This document shows, piece by piece, positions 14,878-27,964 of a stretch of DNA of 64,000 nt. Both the position numbers and the translations under genes were made by a program. The notes under the pieces are model-generated. The model searched no databases. It saw only the letters and a program-made list of their open reading frames with translations, and had not been told where the DNA came from. The stretch's first letter is position 1. Each line of letters begins with the position of its first letter. Source of the stretch: Pholis gunnellus. Lineage: Eukaryota; Chordata; Actinopteri; Perciformes; Pholidae. The stretch is taken from assembly GCA_910591455.2 (NCBI GenBank), contig OU342806.1:5483478-5547477 (forward strand), in the 5' to 3' direction.

Positions 14878-15930
14878 GTGTGAACAAGCCTTCCAGCTGC
14901 TGAAGAGTTCCAGCTCATAAAGTGTGTGCATGTTGGTGTCTATGTGTATGCGGGTGGTCTTGTTGGTGCTCTGTGTTCAAGCAAAGGGCCCTGCATGAGT
15001 TAGGTTTTACACTTTTCATACATGGTTCTACTCATTAGCAATGAGCAAAGTCCAGCAGGATTTCGGTGGTTATTTTAATTCAAAACATTTAAAGTAAAAG
15101 ATAAGCAGGTTCCACACTGTTCCAAGCTGAGCAGCAATGCAGGGGTTAACGACAAATACGCAGACGTTAATAACTCGTAACTCATCTCTGGAGGATTCGT
15201 AGTTTACATTAATTACAGCGTAGCCCCTGGCAAACTGCATATCAAGCAGGATTTTGCAAACAAACAACTGGCATATCTACTTACCATCAAGCAGTGAAGC
15301 AACAGGGGTCATATCACAAAAGATTTAGGAGCATGGAGGCTCAAGAGAGAGGGACAGGAGAGACGATGGGAGGCAGTCAAATGCACAAACACATATTTGT
15401 ACACACATACAGAAACACACAAAGCCCAATGCGGCATGGCATTTGTTGTAAAATGTGTCGGATGATATGTTCTTTCTTTAAATTAAATTGTTGAATACAT
15501 CTCTCCCCAGCTGTTGGTTCATTAATAGGTGAGCAGGGTCTATGGAATGTTTAGGGACCCTGACAAGCTACTGTAATTTTGATTAGCGAGTGTTGTAGCT
15601 GCTTGTGTTATGTGTGGATGCTGTATTATAGCATGCACTCTGTTTCCTTGGTGTTTGTGTGTGTGTGTGTGTGCGCAAGTGAAGCTGAAGGAAAAGGAAC
15701 AGCCTCGTCTGTGAGGCCTGACACCCATCAACGTCCGGCTGTTACATTTCTATGACACGCTACTGTCTCAGGAAGAGCAGCGGCGCCGGAGCAAAGGGAC
15801 AGAGGGGAGCCGGGGGAGGATGTGGGGTGGACATCGCTGGCGATGTCAGCAGGGGGGCTGAAGCGGGACTGAAAGGTACAAGGGGCTTATTTTATTTTAG
15901 GCAAAGTTACTGAACTTGTGTGTGCATGTC

Positions 15931-16012
15931 AGAGATGGGTACTCGATTCTGCGCATAAAGTGACTTGCGACTCATCCTCAAAAGACTTTAGACTCGACTC
16001 AAGATTTGGAAC
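15931..16012 (+). repeat. Short teleost repeat fragment
   Basis: AGAGATGGGTACTCGATTCT, GACTTGCGACTCATCC and TTTAGACTCGACTCAAGA resemble the GACTCGAGTC-rich repeat common in fish genomes, here truncated. Confidence 0.5.
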
Positions 16013-16609
16013 GGTCGTTCATCGATACATTAGTACATCATTTTCCGCACTATCGATACATCTGAACCAGCTGCACTTTCTCCCTCTCTCTCTATTCTCT
16101 CTGACAGCCACCTGATACACACACCTGCACACACTGCTGCAGTGCCCACATAGCCCCGCCTCCTCTCACTCACATTGCTGTCTTCTCGCCACTCGTCTGG
16201 TTCGCTCCGATTGAATATAATAATTTGCAGGTCTTCGTAGTCATGTTATAACCTTCAGTTATCCCCTCGTGGGAACTCTCCGTGACAGCGCGCCAGGCCC
16301 GGCTCCAGATCGGCTTGGAGAGGCCCGGGGTGAGCGTGGCTCGCAGTTTCAACCGTGAGCTTTACGGCACCCTGTAAAGCTCATTTACCATGCATCGTGG
16401 GTGCGACTTTTTTGCCGTTCATATCTATATAACCACTGTGTTTGTGATTAACTGCAGTCTTTGATGTTATTTGATAACTGTGAATGGATGAAACCATTCA
16501 CATTATGCATGTTATGTTAATCACCGGCGCTCTGCACTGTGCTCAAATGGCAGTTACCACTGATAACGCCGTCCGGACCGTGGTCGTGGAAGCCTAACAT
16601 TCCCCCCAG

Positions 16610-16750
16610 GTTAGAGCTTTTAGCTCTGTCATCACTGCGATGTTAGCACCACTACCTGCCAGCTGCCGGCTCAGCCGCCTTCATGTTGAGAGCTGTGTGG
16701 AGGCAATCCCTCCGCTCTGAATTTCAAAATTGAGCACCTTTAAGTGATAC
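16610..16750 (+). repeat. Dispersed repeat R4, copy 2
   Basis: Matches 6945-7090 (CATGTTGAGAGCTGTGTG, GCTCTGAATTTCAAAA). The copy sits at the right end of a GC-richer block (16140-16700) that may belong to the same longer element. I found no gene in that block. Confidence 0.65.
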
Positions 16751-18167
16751 TGTGTATAGTAATTATGTTTACAGTACTCTACTCGGGTTATTGTTCAACC
16801 TTTCAGAGCACAGATGATTTGGAGATCTGCTCCTCTCTAAGAACACACTTGGGGTGCCTTTGTTAATGGTCAATCAGAGCACCGGAGCGCACTCTGGCAC
16901 AAGCTGGACCGTTTGTAAATTTGAAGCGCTGTTGGAACGTATCCTTCGGTCATTCAGAGAACCACAGTCTCAGAGCAACAGAACGTACTCTGGGCAAAGC
17001 GCCAAGGGCAATGAATGTGTGAAAGTTACTTGTTTGGCATAGTATTTAATAAAAACGTTTAGCTAAGCTAACTGGGTTTCTCCGAACGTTAGCTATCGTC
17101 AACGTTTTAAAACGTATTTTCATATGCATGTTGTTACAGTCTGATGTCTCATCATAATCATTGTCATCCTCACTGGCAACAAGCTGTTGCACAAGAGATA
17201 GATAGGAACGTTTTTCTTCCATCCATTTTATCGTACCCATTTGTTAATTCATACAGAAATAAAGGCTCCGTTTCTTCGAACAACAGCACTGTCATTTAGG
17301 TGTAAAGCATCAGATTGGATTTACGAAACGCACCCGAAGAAAAGGAGAGTGTGCAGGCAAGAGCATCAGACTTGTTAGCGTTTATGTCTGTGCCCTCATG
17401 CCCCTCATTTATACATTCGGCCACATCAACCATTTAATCCCAGAGGTAGGTCAACCCTTACGGTCTCCCTGCCAATCTGGCAGGCGGGGATGTTATTAAT
17501 GACTATGAGACGTGACCGAGAAGCGTACTAGAAAGCCAGACTATGGACAAAAACAGTGAAATAATCAGAGATTCCTCCTTTAACATATTGCTGAACACAG
17601 TTATAAACTCTCATGAACACATCCTCTGGCATTATGTGAAATAACTTTTTTCCCCCCCCTTTCTCTGTCTTCCGCGTTATTATTCAAATGCAGAGGAAAA
17701 AGAAGGGAAATAACGCCCTCCAGTCTCGCGCTCGGCTAATTTGCAGGATAAACGAAACAACTTGTTTTTCATGAAAGCTCACCAGAAAAATGTTCAAAGT
17801 TTGTGGTAGTTGCATTTGCATGTTTAACAGAAACATGTGCCTTTTGGCTGGGTTTCTCAGGCTCTGTGTCTCCTATCCGAGGGTTGGGGGTAAGGAGAGG
17901 GGAGGGGAATCTTTACTTATGTTCCTCCCCGGTGTAGGCGTGATCTGACCATGTTAAGCCACGCTGCCTCTGTGGGGACCCACCTCTACATTTGTTCCAC
18001 ATAGATGCAGCTATGCAGAGGTGTACATACTCACTCGGAAATGCATTTACACTAAAACAATAACACAAATTCAGTGTTTCCCCTATATTCATTATGCATT
18101 CAAAATTATCACACGTTCATTACGATCTTCTGCTCTCGTGTTTCGCCGAGTGCAGGGCTTAGGCTCT

Positions 18168-18168
<1 letters not shown>

Positions 18169-18263
<95 letters not shown>
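18169..18263. repeat. (CA)n microsatellite, 95 bp
   Basis: Uninterrupted; reads as (UG)n in celf5 intron 2, about 850 bases after the exon 2 donor. Confidence 0.98.
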
Positions 18264-18266
<3 letters not shown>

Positions 18267-19057
18267 GCAGAGGGGACTCAGGTAGGGGAAGATATTGATG
18301 TCGGTTTGGGTTACAAAACGACTCCATAGTGAGCAGCACGCAAACGTGCTGACGGAGTCAGTTTTTCGGGGGTTTTATTCGAGCCAGACCAGAGAATTTT
18401 CAGTCGAACGGGTCCGTGATGCTGTTTTGGCCGCATTCTTTTTCCGCAAAGTTTGCTGAAAGTGATGCAAGATAGCCCGCTTGCGTTTTATGTGGCAAGA
18501 GGACTTCGTTTAAAAAAAGATATACTTTTAAAAGTTCCATTGCTTGTCAGCAACCGCTCATGGCATGCAGCTATTACACCAATCACTATTTTGTTGGGTT
18601 GAAAACTCAACATATGCTCCTGTGTGTTCTTCACCACTGTTATGGAAGATGGAAATAACAGGTGTACGTAGTGCTGTGCGTGGATCTAATTTATGCCAAT
18701 GCCGATACTTTAAGCACAAGTGAAAAAGTTATAGGGTGATTTTTTTTCAATTTATGCCTTTATTATTCCTAAATCGTTAATCTAAGCTGTGACTGTTTTC
18801 TGTTGATAGCACTTTTCCATGCATTCTATGCTATTGCTTAAGTGTGAGTCTGAGTGGCTCTAATCAATGCTGGCAATATCGCCTGGAGAACGGACACATG
18901 GAAAAGTTGAAACCGGGCCTTCAAAAGGCTGAGCTTTTGATTGAATGCTTTCCAACGTGTTTTTCATCTCTGGGACTGTACGAGGAGCATGCCGGCTGGT
19001 GTGCGGTCGGGTGCAGATGGCATGGCTGACCACCATACGAGAGGAACGGGCGAGAGT

Positions 19058-19104
19058 GAGAAGAGGAGAGAGAGAGAGAGAGAGAGACAGACAGAGAGAC
19101 AGAC
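19058..19104 (-). repeat. CU-rich tract just after celf5 exon 2 donor
   Basis: In transcript sense the donor gtaagt is followed by TGTCTGTCTGTCTCTCTGTC and then a CT run. The tract starts six bases past the splice site. CU-rich tracts are binding sites for polypyrimidine-tract proteins; a role here is inference. Confidence 0.8.
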
Positions 19105-19110
19105 ACTTAC

Positions 19111-19193
19111 CCCTGGCAGTGTTTTCTGTTCATGGAGGGCGTTCTGGGCTTTGATGGCCGACTCTCGGGCGCAGTAGGTGAGGAATGCGCAAC
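19111..19193 (-). CDS. celf5: celf5 coding exon 2 (RNP1 part of RRM1)
   Basis: An 83-bp exon, the length I know for this exon across the CELF family. The first two bases complete the Gly codon begun in exon 1. The exon then reads CAFLTYCARESAIKAQNALH followed by EQKTLPG, covering the RNP1 motif (KGCAFLTY across the junction) and the helix after it. The acceptor is ctgttgcag|GT, with a candidate branch point ctaataac near 19221-19228 on the opposite strand. The donor is CCAGGG|gtaagt. The length is not a multiple of three, so skipping would shift frame and destroy the protein. CU-rich sequence begins within ten bases of the donor. Confidence 0.95.
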
Positions 19194-19402
19194 CTGCAAC
19201 AGAGCCACACCACATAGCAACGTTATTAGGATTACACAAAACAAGAACAAAATCTGAATCAAACAAACAAAAACAATGTAGAAACTATTTTTTAAATATT
19301 ACAAAAAAGACAGCACTTTAAAAGAAATATCAACTAAGAATATGAGGACAGTGATAAAATTACAAAGCATTTCAAATAGAATGTTCGAGCTGTTTCAATA
19401 TT

Positions 19403-20008
19403 AAAGATGTACCGATTGCAATTTTTGGGATTTCCGATTTGTTTTAAAAGTCTGATGTGCAGATTTTGATTTTCTTTCTCCAGAACTATAACTTACAACA
19501 AGGCTAGAGTGCAACTTTTTCACCAACAATCCCAGAAAAAATATTTAAACCATCCAACCAATCCAACCAAAAATTCAGAATGTTTTCATTTGACTTTGTT
19601 AAAGTTCTTGGCTTTAGTAGTTTTATTTAAATACTGTAAGCTACCTCCGTCAATGTTAGCTGTTTAGCACTGTGCTGTCGACAGACGAGCTGGTAACTGC
19701 AATTATTCTGTGCAGTATTTATGGGAATGAACTACAATATAATAAGTGATTAAGTTATTTGTTACAAATGTTTTTACGGTTGTTTCTCCCCGGCTTATTT
19801 TTCCACGACCTGCAGTTGTGACAAATTGCAAGCTTTATGTCTTCCTCAGTTGCGCTGAAGAACTTCCACACCGAGACATGTTGTGTGTGGCTGTGACATT
19901 ACAGTCGGTGCCGCTTCATAACTATCATGCGGCGGCAGCACACATTTTCAAATACGACGGGCAAAATATGAAAGTATGAGACTGACCGGCCGGTCCCCGA
20001 TCATGGCC
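19403..20008. mobile_element. Probable non-autonomous DNA transposon-like repeat
   Basis: Begins near AAAGATGTACCGATTGCAAT and ends near GACCGGCCGGTCCCCGATCA. This resembles fish elements bounded by ATGCACCGAT-type termini. The ends are imperfect inverted relatives and I could not define a target duplication. It lies in celf5 intron 1 about 210 bp from exon 2. Confidence 0.35.
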
Positions 20009-20462
20009 AATCAGGTGAAAACTGGCATCTCTAAATATAATGATTTCTTATGTGCAGAGATTGAACGTACAGGGTCTTGTGAGTTAGTGAAAACAATGAA
20101 AACGGGGCAATACATCAGGCTACATATGGCAATGGGAGAGGAGAAAAAAACAAAACCACAGTAAAAAAGGTAGGAGATGAGCTGAGAATTCTTTGGATGA
20201 ATTGCCAGGCCTGTCCAGCCTCCCCATCCCTAGTGCCATGTCCTGTCAAAAGCTCCTAGTAGCCTGGCCAGCGTCCCCACCCTGAACAGTTGTGACAGCA
20301 GCGGAGACAAAAGAAACTGCAGGAGAGTATTGGGGGGGGGGGGAGCAGGGAAGAAGGGATGAGATCAGCGTAGGGATGGAGGAAGGAGGGAGATAGTGCC
20401 AGAGAAGAAGGGAGGACGGGAGGAGGTGTTAAAACTCTCCAGGGTGAGTGCTGCCATGCGTG

Positions 20463-20491
20463 CACACACACACACACACACACACACACAC
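20463..20491. repeat. (CA)n microsatellite, 29 bp
   Basis: Reads as (UG)n in celf5 intron 1, about 1.27 kb upstream of exon 2. Confidence 0.95.
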
Positions 20492-23400
20492 CACATCTGT
20501 CAAAATCACTGAATACATAAAGAAGAGAAGAAAAGAGCAGAAGAGAAAAGAGAGGAGGAGAGAAGAGGCAGGGAGGACGAGAGGTGGAGAGAAACCAGAT
20601 GGAGTATTGAGGCAATCATATTCCCCCTGACTCTCTGAATAAATAGATTTGCTTGTGTTCTATTAATGAGGTTCATATGGGTTACCATGCATCATATTTC
20701 TGCCACTCTGAAGATGGTTTATTAGCAGCCACTGCATTTTGGATCTCATTTCAACAGCCAAATGTATTCAGTGGGTGGTGATGTATTAAGAGTCTTTACA
20801 CAGACAATATTCAAATTCGTTTTCCTTGTTGCGTATGAGATCACTTTAACCACTCTCAACATTCACCATCCATTTTTGTCGTGTGCTCGTTCATGTGTAT
20901 CTTTTAATGGAATTTCAGTGACCCTTGCGCTTTGGCTATGTCTCCACTGTAACCTCCTCAGGACTGCATCAAAAAGGAGGGCTAAAATGTCATGTCAGTC
21001 ACTGATCCATTTATTGACCTGTAAACTGTTTTGCATTGACGCTTTAAGCCTAAGGTGTCGCCAAATGCGTTTATGTGGCTGCAAACCTTCCCTTGTATAT
21101 ACAGAAAGGATAAGACCATTTCTATGAAGCTCCGCCTTTTGTTTGGGACAGTCAATCTGCACCCTGCCATGCCTTTCAGTATGAGAAAGACAGATAGTGA
21201 TGGAGTCTGTCCAGGGTTGTGACCTTTGAGGTGGCTGACTGTAGCACTGGTGTCGCGGTGCAGCCCTCCTCATAGCCTCCCTTGTCCCAGCAACCCTAAC
21301 CTAATGATTTCCGATGGCCACCAGCCAAATCATTCAATCACTCACACTGCTGTCTCATTCCCTCTCTCTCTTCAGCTTGTAAAAAAAAAGAAAAAAAAAA
21401 GAATAGAAAATTCCAAGACTGCGGAAATGTCATTGCAGTTTTGGGTTTGTTTGTTTCTCAAATGGCTGAGGGTAATGGCTCCATTTTGGTGCTTGTTTTC
21501 TCTCTTTTTCACTCTCTCTGGGCTTGTTGTTGTTGGTTTACTTGACAAACGCTGGCCCTATCTCTGAATAAGCAACAAGTATTTTGCATCACAATCACAA
21601 ACACAATTCATTTGTGTAATGCATCGGGCATTGAGAATAAATTAATAACAACCACAACACTGGCAAACAAAAGGGAAACATGAACTCCATTTAAATGTGA
21701 TTCTGTGCTCTTTAATGTATGGCTTAATAAGAATTTGCAGGCCACAGGCGAAAAAAGCTTTAACAACTCCATAATTGGAATCCAAACACGTACAAATTGC
21801 CATTGCTGCATTGCATACCAAGTGCTAAAGTGTGAGGGGGGGAGCATGATGAAATAGTTTGAAACACAACAAAAAGCCAGTGTAATCGGAGCCTGCTGAC
21901 ACAGCAATGGGGTAAGCCTTCCCATTGTGAGGCGATGATCCTCTGCATCATCTGATAGAAACCTAAAACAGCCTTATCTCACACATTGATTTCAGCTCCA
22001 AAGAGGAGAAATCCCTTCTCTTTGCTCCCTTTCCCTCCTCTCTCTCTCTCCCCCGTTCCCGACTTCCTCTTCGTCAATGCCAACTCCACTCCTCTTGTCT
22101 CTTATTTCTTGATGATATATTTTTAAATGTGTGCGGTGTGTGTGTACTGGGGAAAAAAGGGCTGAGTCTCTCCATCTCCACTGTGTTGAATTGGCATGTA
22201 ATTAACGAGTCTTACATGGGGGAGAGAGAGAGAGAGAAAGAGAGAGAGAGTGAGAGTGAGTGGGCGAGATAGAGAGAGGACGTTAGAGAGAGTGAGTAGT
22301 GGAGGATACTGTGTAGCTTTGGTGACAGCAGCCATTTACATTCACCGTGGCTCAGGCTCTCCATTACCAAAACCCTGTGTGTGTTTGCTGCACAGTAGGA
22401 TACTGTATTGTACTAATTGTTTTGTCACGTTTGGAGGCCCTATTGATAAAACCCATGGATACTCGCACACAGACATGCTCATCTGATCCTCTTACCATGT
22501 GTAAGCACTTGTTTCAGGCACACTTATTCAATTAACAAATCGACTGTGTCTCAATTCCATATTACATACTAAGAGTATACTATTAGTTACAACAAATGGA
22601 TCAGCAACTGGTATTGGCAGCAAAAAAAACATGATGGGGCATCTCTAAAATTTATATTGTGCTTCCTTTTTTGTATTTCATATAAAAAAAATTATTCTCC
22701 TCCAGCTAGTTTGTTTTTCTGCAGCTGTGAGCAGGCCCTCAAGTTCCTTTGTTTGATTTTGAATACAAGCTGTCATTTCATCATGCACTACACAATCAAA
22801 CCCTGCTTAATATCACATTATATTCAGCTCTCTACCCAGCTGTCACATGACCAGATACACATAAACACTGGACTTTCACACACAAACGTACGACGTACGT
22901 GAAATCACTAAGTTTCACTGTGCTCACCCTCTTTTTCACACACACAAAGACCCAAACGCTTATGAAACACAAGCCTCAATCACCTCTGTTTAAGAAACCT
23001 ATTCGGCAAACAGAATATTATTATTGGACAACTCTGCAAAAATCTTACAAAATCTATCAGCGACCAATATTGTTAAGACTTGGTCACGGCTATGAAAATG
23101 AAACGCAGCTCTGAGAGAAAAATCATTATCACAGTTACAGTAAAATATGGCCAACATTAACATCAACACTCTTACTTTTCCCAGAGAAGCAATATATTCG
23201 TACTGGTAATGAGGAAGGGGCATAGGGCTGTTTTGGTCACACATCAGTTTTCATGTACAAAATTCCATATCAGGCGCATAAGCAATGTTCCTGATGAAAA
23301 CCAGTTTTATACTATTGATATTTTTCCCCCGAACGTAAACACATTCCAGTTCCTCATTAAATCCATCTATAACTGTTGGGGTGCACCGGCCTATCACTGA

Positions 23401-26400
23401 GGTAAGAAAATCCCCTGAACTAGTTGGGCTCACTACCTTGCATGATGCAAAGCCAGAACTTACTATCATTTAAAAATTGCCTTGCAGGACAATTATGAAT
23501 ACAAGCACAAAATCAATTCTCTAGGAAAAAATACATACATCAATCAACACAAACACTTTTATTATAATTAACCTTCACAATAAACACTACAGCTACACTA
23601 GAAGTTGTCCCAAATTGATACTAAAGAATGGAAGATATAAAACAGAGTTCAACTTCTATCCTTCTCTGTAAATAACAATGATGAAACTAGTGCAAAGACA
23701 ATACATGGTAATTACCTGAGTAATTGCACACACACACACAGCTTGCATTAACTCCTTAAGAGTAAGCTAACGCTAACTGCACTGCTCCCTTGACAAACAC
23801 TACTTCATTAGCTTAAGCCCCCTTTAGCATTGTTTGCTAATGGCATACAGTTATTTCTTGTTATGACTCACCAACTTCGGCGAGCTTTCACACGACGTAT
23901 TTTGCGAAACGGGTCCTCCTTAGCACAAAACTATATGAACTAGCTACACCGTAGCATCTTACTTTACATATCTGCAGTGAAAAATAACTGTTTTATCAAC
24001 ATTTCAGTCAGCTTTTGTATCGTTTCTCGTCGTCTCTCCACAACCCTGAGCTCTCTCGCACTCGCGAGCCTCGCACACAGGCGTCATCTGATTGGCTAAT
24101 TCTCGAATTCAAAGTAGCTTTATTGGCAACAATGTTGCATTCGAAAGTATTCTTCCTTATTGCCAAAGATAAGTTACAGATTGTTGACATTGCGTTTTAC
24201 CCGCGAAAGCAAAATATATACTTACAAGATAATGAAATTCAATAGATTTTTTTTCAATAGATCATTTAAGACAATAAACTTTTTTGAATTTAATTGTTTT
24301 TTCTCTCTTGCCAATAAGAATGCCAAAATGGCAAAGCAGTTTTTGATCAGTGAAATGCTTTAAAAATGTAATATAAGTATGTAATGTATGTAAATAATTC
24401 TTTAAAAAAAGTCTTTATCAAGAATAATAAATGATGATGCAGACCATCTTGCCCCATTTGTTCCATCAGTAATTGCCTTCTCCTTTAACAAATCCAAGTG
24501 CTCGCTCTCAAAGACGGATAAATCTGAAAGTAATTTAATTCAATCACGGCAAAGCCCTTTGCACCATTAGCGGTTTTCGTTCGTTATCCATATTCATATC
24601 AAATTTTACTCTGGGAGTGGTTGGTCTTTTAACAGTGCATTTTTTTCTGGGTCTTGAATTGTTATTTGACATTTCACAAAAAACTAACTCATCAGTTAAT
24701 GATATTTATATATACTAAGTAGGACCATGGAGAGATTAATTTGTGCCTGCCACTATAGCGACTGACAGCTACAGGCTGTGACGTCAACTGCAGGAGCTCA
24801 ATATACTTCTACATTGGCATAAATCGTGTATTGCAGAACCGTCAAACATGAATGCAATTCCAAAGAGACAGGGTTAGTTTAAACCACAACGTCTCTCTTT
24901 TCCCTCCGCCTCTTTGCTCCCTTTTCTCCATCTCCTCGCCCCAGAGGAGCCAAACTGCCCCAGTGTTATGAAAAAAGTGTGAACTCGCTCTCAATGTGGC
25001 ATTTCCTTGGCCAGAAAGTGTGAAGGTAGCAGAAACCAAGCTAGTCTTGGCACTAGTCTCGCCTGCTCCCTCACACATCATTTGCACTCTTTGGAAAATG
25101 CTATCACTGTGGGTAGATTACTTGCTTACTTCATTTACTGCCATTTGGGGCTCCGGGGGAACTGATAGCCTTTCGGAGGGGTCGGAAGCTGAAACACACA
25201 TCATCAGCACTGATACAATGTGATTATGACCTGAATCATTGCCAACCAGGGAGGCAGGAGGCTCAGTGGCGCAGATTGACCGTGAGGGGGGTAATCAGTC
25301 CGGTCTCGGAGAAGCTTTTAACTCATATAATCACTCCCTCACCTTTGAAAAAAAGATCCCCAATCTATTCACACACTCAAACAGTCCTGGCAATGTTCAG
25401 GGAGAAGGACCACGAATTGAAGGAGGACAGCCTGAGAGGTATGATAAAGAAGAGCTGGAGCATGGAGTTGGCAGGGACTTTCCAAAATGCTCTCAGTCAA
25501 TGTTCTGACAACAATATTTTGTCTGCCCAGGCCTAATGGGCTTGTAATGAGCACTGTAATATAAGCAGTATAGCCTAGCGTAACCTGTAAACCTTAATTA
25601 AGTCAGACAGATACCTTAAAGGGAGCCAGCGCCTGTGCTCAGTCACCATCTCATGATCCTGAAGCTGACTACACTCTTCCATCACTCCTTCATCAATCAC
25701 TCCATCCCTTCATCTCCGCTACATCCAGCTCCAAATCCTCCTCTGTTTCTCCTTTCACTACCCCTCCTGTCATTCCCTCACCTTGAGCAATGTCCGGGGG
25801 AGGATGAACGTCGCAGGGCGCTGAGGAGCATCGATGTCCATCATGAGGGGCAAGAAATAGTCCCCGGACCCTCCCTCGTATCCTCTTTGACCCCTGAGTA
25901 GAAGACCTCAGCCATTGATTTGTTGCTACTCGCTCACATAGACTGCACTGGCCCCCGAGCAGCAGTCAAACGGATCCATAGGCAGCACGTCCCAAAGGAC
26001 TGCCTGTGTGCTGGTGCGAAAGTGTGCATTTACAGAACACGTGCATTGCCTAATGAGTGTGACGAATGCAATAAAATTCTTCCTGAGAGGCCCTGTGTAT
26101 TGTTTCAGGATCATTACTGGGGCAAAGAAGCCATCGTAACAATGGAGAGAGATAGACTTTTGCACTCACAATCTATTGTGTGGCTCTCTGAGGTTAATTC
26201 TCTCAGGGCACAAGTGGCTCCTCATATATAATCCAAATGTAGAGTATTTCTCTCACTGACACGGGGCGTGGGCGTTGCTGCATTAGGAATTCTGACAACA
26301 GTAATACAGTTCCAACTAGCTCCTGACAAAGTTCCTGAGATCATGCCTCTTGGCGGTGGGTGCAGTTTCCAGAGGTGACATGATAGATTGCAACTGGCCG

Positions 26401-27920
26401 CCCATTCCCAAGTTGGCCAGAACTGTTTCAATATGTGGTTCTGTAGAACAGTTAAGATACGACGTTTGGCATCCTCCACCATACTGTAATCTTTAAAGTT
26501 AGCCTTGGCTTGTGTGGACTGTCTGTGCACTTCATCCCTCTTCTGCTATTAAAGCCAGGGCCCGATCTATAAATACATCTAGTGGCCTGCATCCCTGATG
26601 AGCAAGCTAATTGACACCGTTAATGGATGGAGTTTCACAGAGCTGTAAATAATGTGTAGGTTCACACTTACTGCCTCCTGCCGTGTTACTTCTGGGAGGG
26701 CAACAGGAGTTTACCTGCCAAGTCCCGTCTCAGCTGCCCGTCGTCCCAGCCTCCCTCCCCCAGCCAAGTCTGCTCCGGCCAGGGAATTTATACAGAAATC
26801 AATATAAGGTTCCCCCCACCCCCACCAGTCAAAGAAAGAAAACTGCATTTCCTCTTTTTCATGTACTATAACAACCTCTTGGAAAAACAAACAAGACCAG
26901 GCAAAAGGAAATAATAAAATCACTTTCACTTGGCTCACGCCCATCGCCTGCCGCTCTATACAGTACAACACAGTGCACCATGCTTCATTTAATGTACCCG
27001 ATTGACGCATTTCATGCAATAGAGTGCTGCAGAAATGACTTTGACGTCTTTGCACTTCGGAGTTTTCAGTTAGATGCCTGAAATGAGGCCTGCGGTTAAC
27101 ACAAGCTTTAACATTTTGTTCTATATAAAATATATGCAATTTTTACTTCTTCTGATTGCATTCACAAGTCAAACATAATAAAACTGGAATAATCCCAAAA
27201 TGCGATGGAAAAATCCCATTGGCTTTTTGTGGAGGGAACCAGTCAACTTCCGGGGGTTTGGCCTACAAAAATACGTCCTCCCTGCAGCACTCTATGCTCC
27301 TAACGATGCTTGTCCTCTTTTGAAAGGTGAAAGGCATATAAACCTTTGAGACGGATCAATTGATCATAGCGAAGCCACAATCACAGCTGACTGGCAGCTG
27401 CAAACTGACTGCGGACTAAGAGACGGATCAGGTTTTCAGTCACTTTGATTTTACAAATTGAAAGATACCTTTAAAGACAGCGCTTCAAAGGCCCAGAGGT
27501 GCTCGGATGGAGTGATTGAAAGAGGAATGAGTAAGAAAGACGTGAGGAGGAAAAAACTCACAACCCGGCTATACCACACACACACACAGATTATTCTTTG
27601 TTATGCTGCTAAACACAGACCACCTTGAAATGAAACATTACTTGCACACGTTTTTATCCACAAAATTATAATGAGTCCCCTGCTTCATATAGCTGTTCTT
27701 TCTATTCAATGGATGTACCGAATGGAGCACAGCATGAAAATAAGACTTTGTGTACTTGTCTCAGCTTTCTCTCTTTCTTTATTTCTTTCTGTCTTTGTCT
27801 CAAGACACTAATTGACACTAATGGTCTGACTAATAAGCAGGCATCAGGGTGTTAATTGCATTGACGTAAATTTCCTAGTAACCAAATTCAGCCCGAAGGG
27901 TTCCAGAAATCTATTTTCTT

Positions 27921-27964
27921 TCTATCCATCCATCCATCCATTCATCTATCCATTCATCTATCTA
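27921..27964. repeat. (CATC)n-type imperfect tetranucleotide repeat
   Basis: CTATCCATCCATCCATCCAT followed by TCATCTATCCATTCATCTAT. Confidence 0.85.

Noticed and set aside
16854..17240. Adjacent short frames, the minus-strand one acidic (ASEDDNDYDETSD)
   Set aside because: It faintly resembles the acidic start of some transposase-derived proteins, but is too short and isolated to call.
18021..18339. His-Thr and Cys-Val open frames
   Set aside because: Translation of the (CA)n array.
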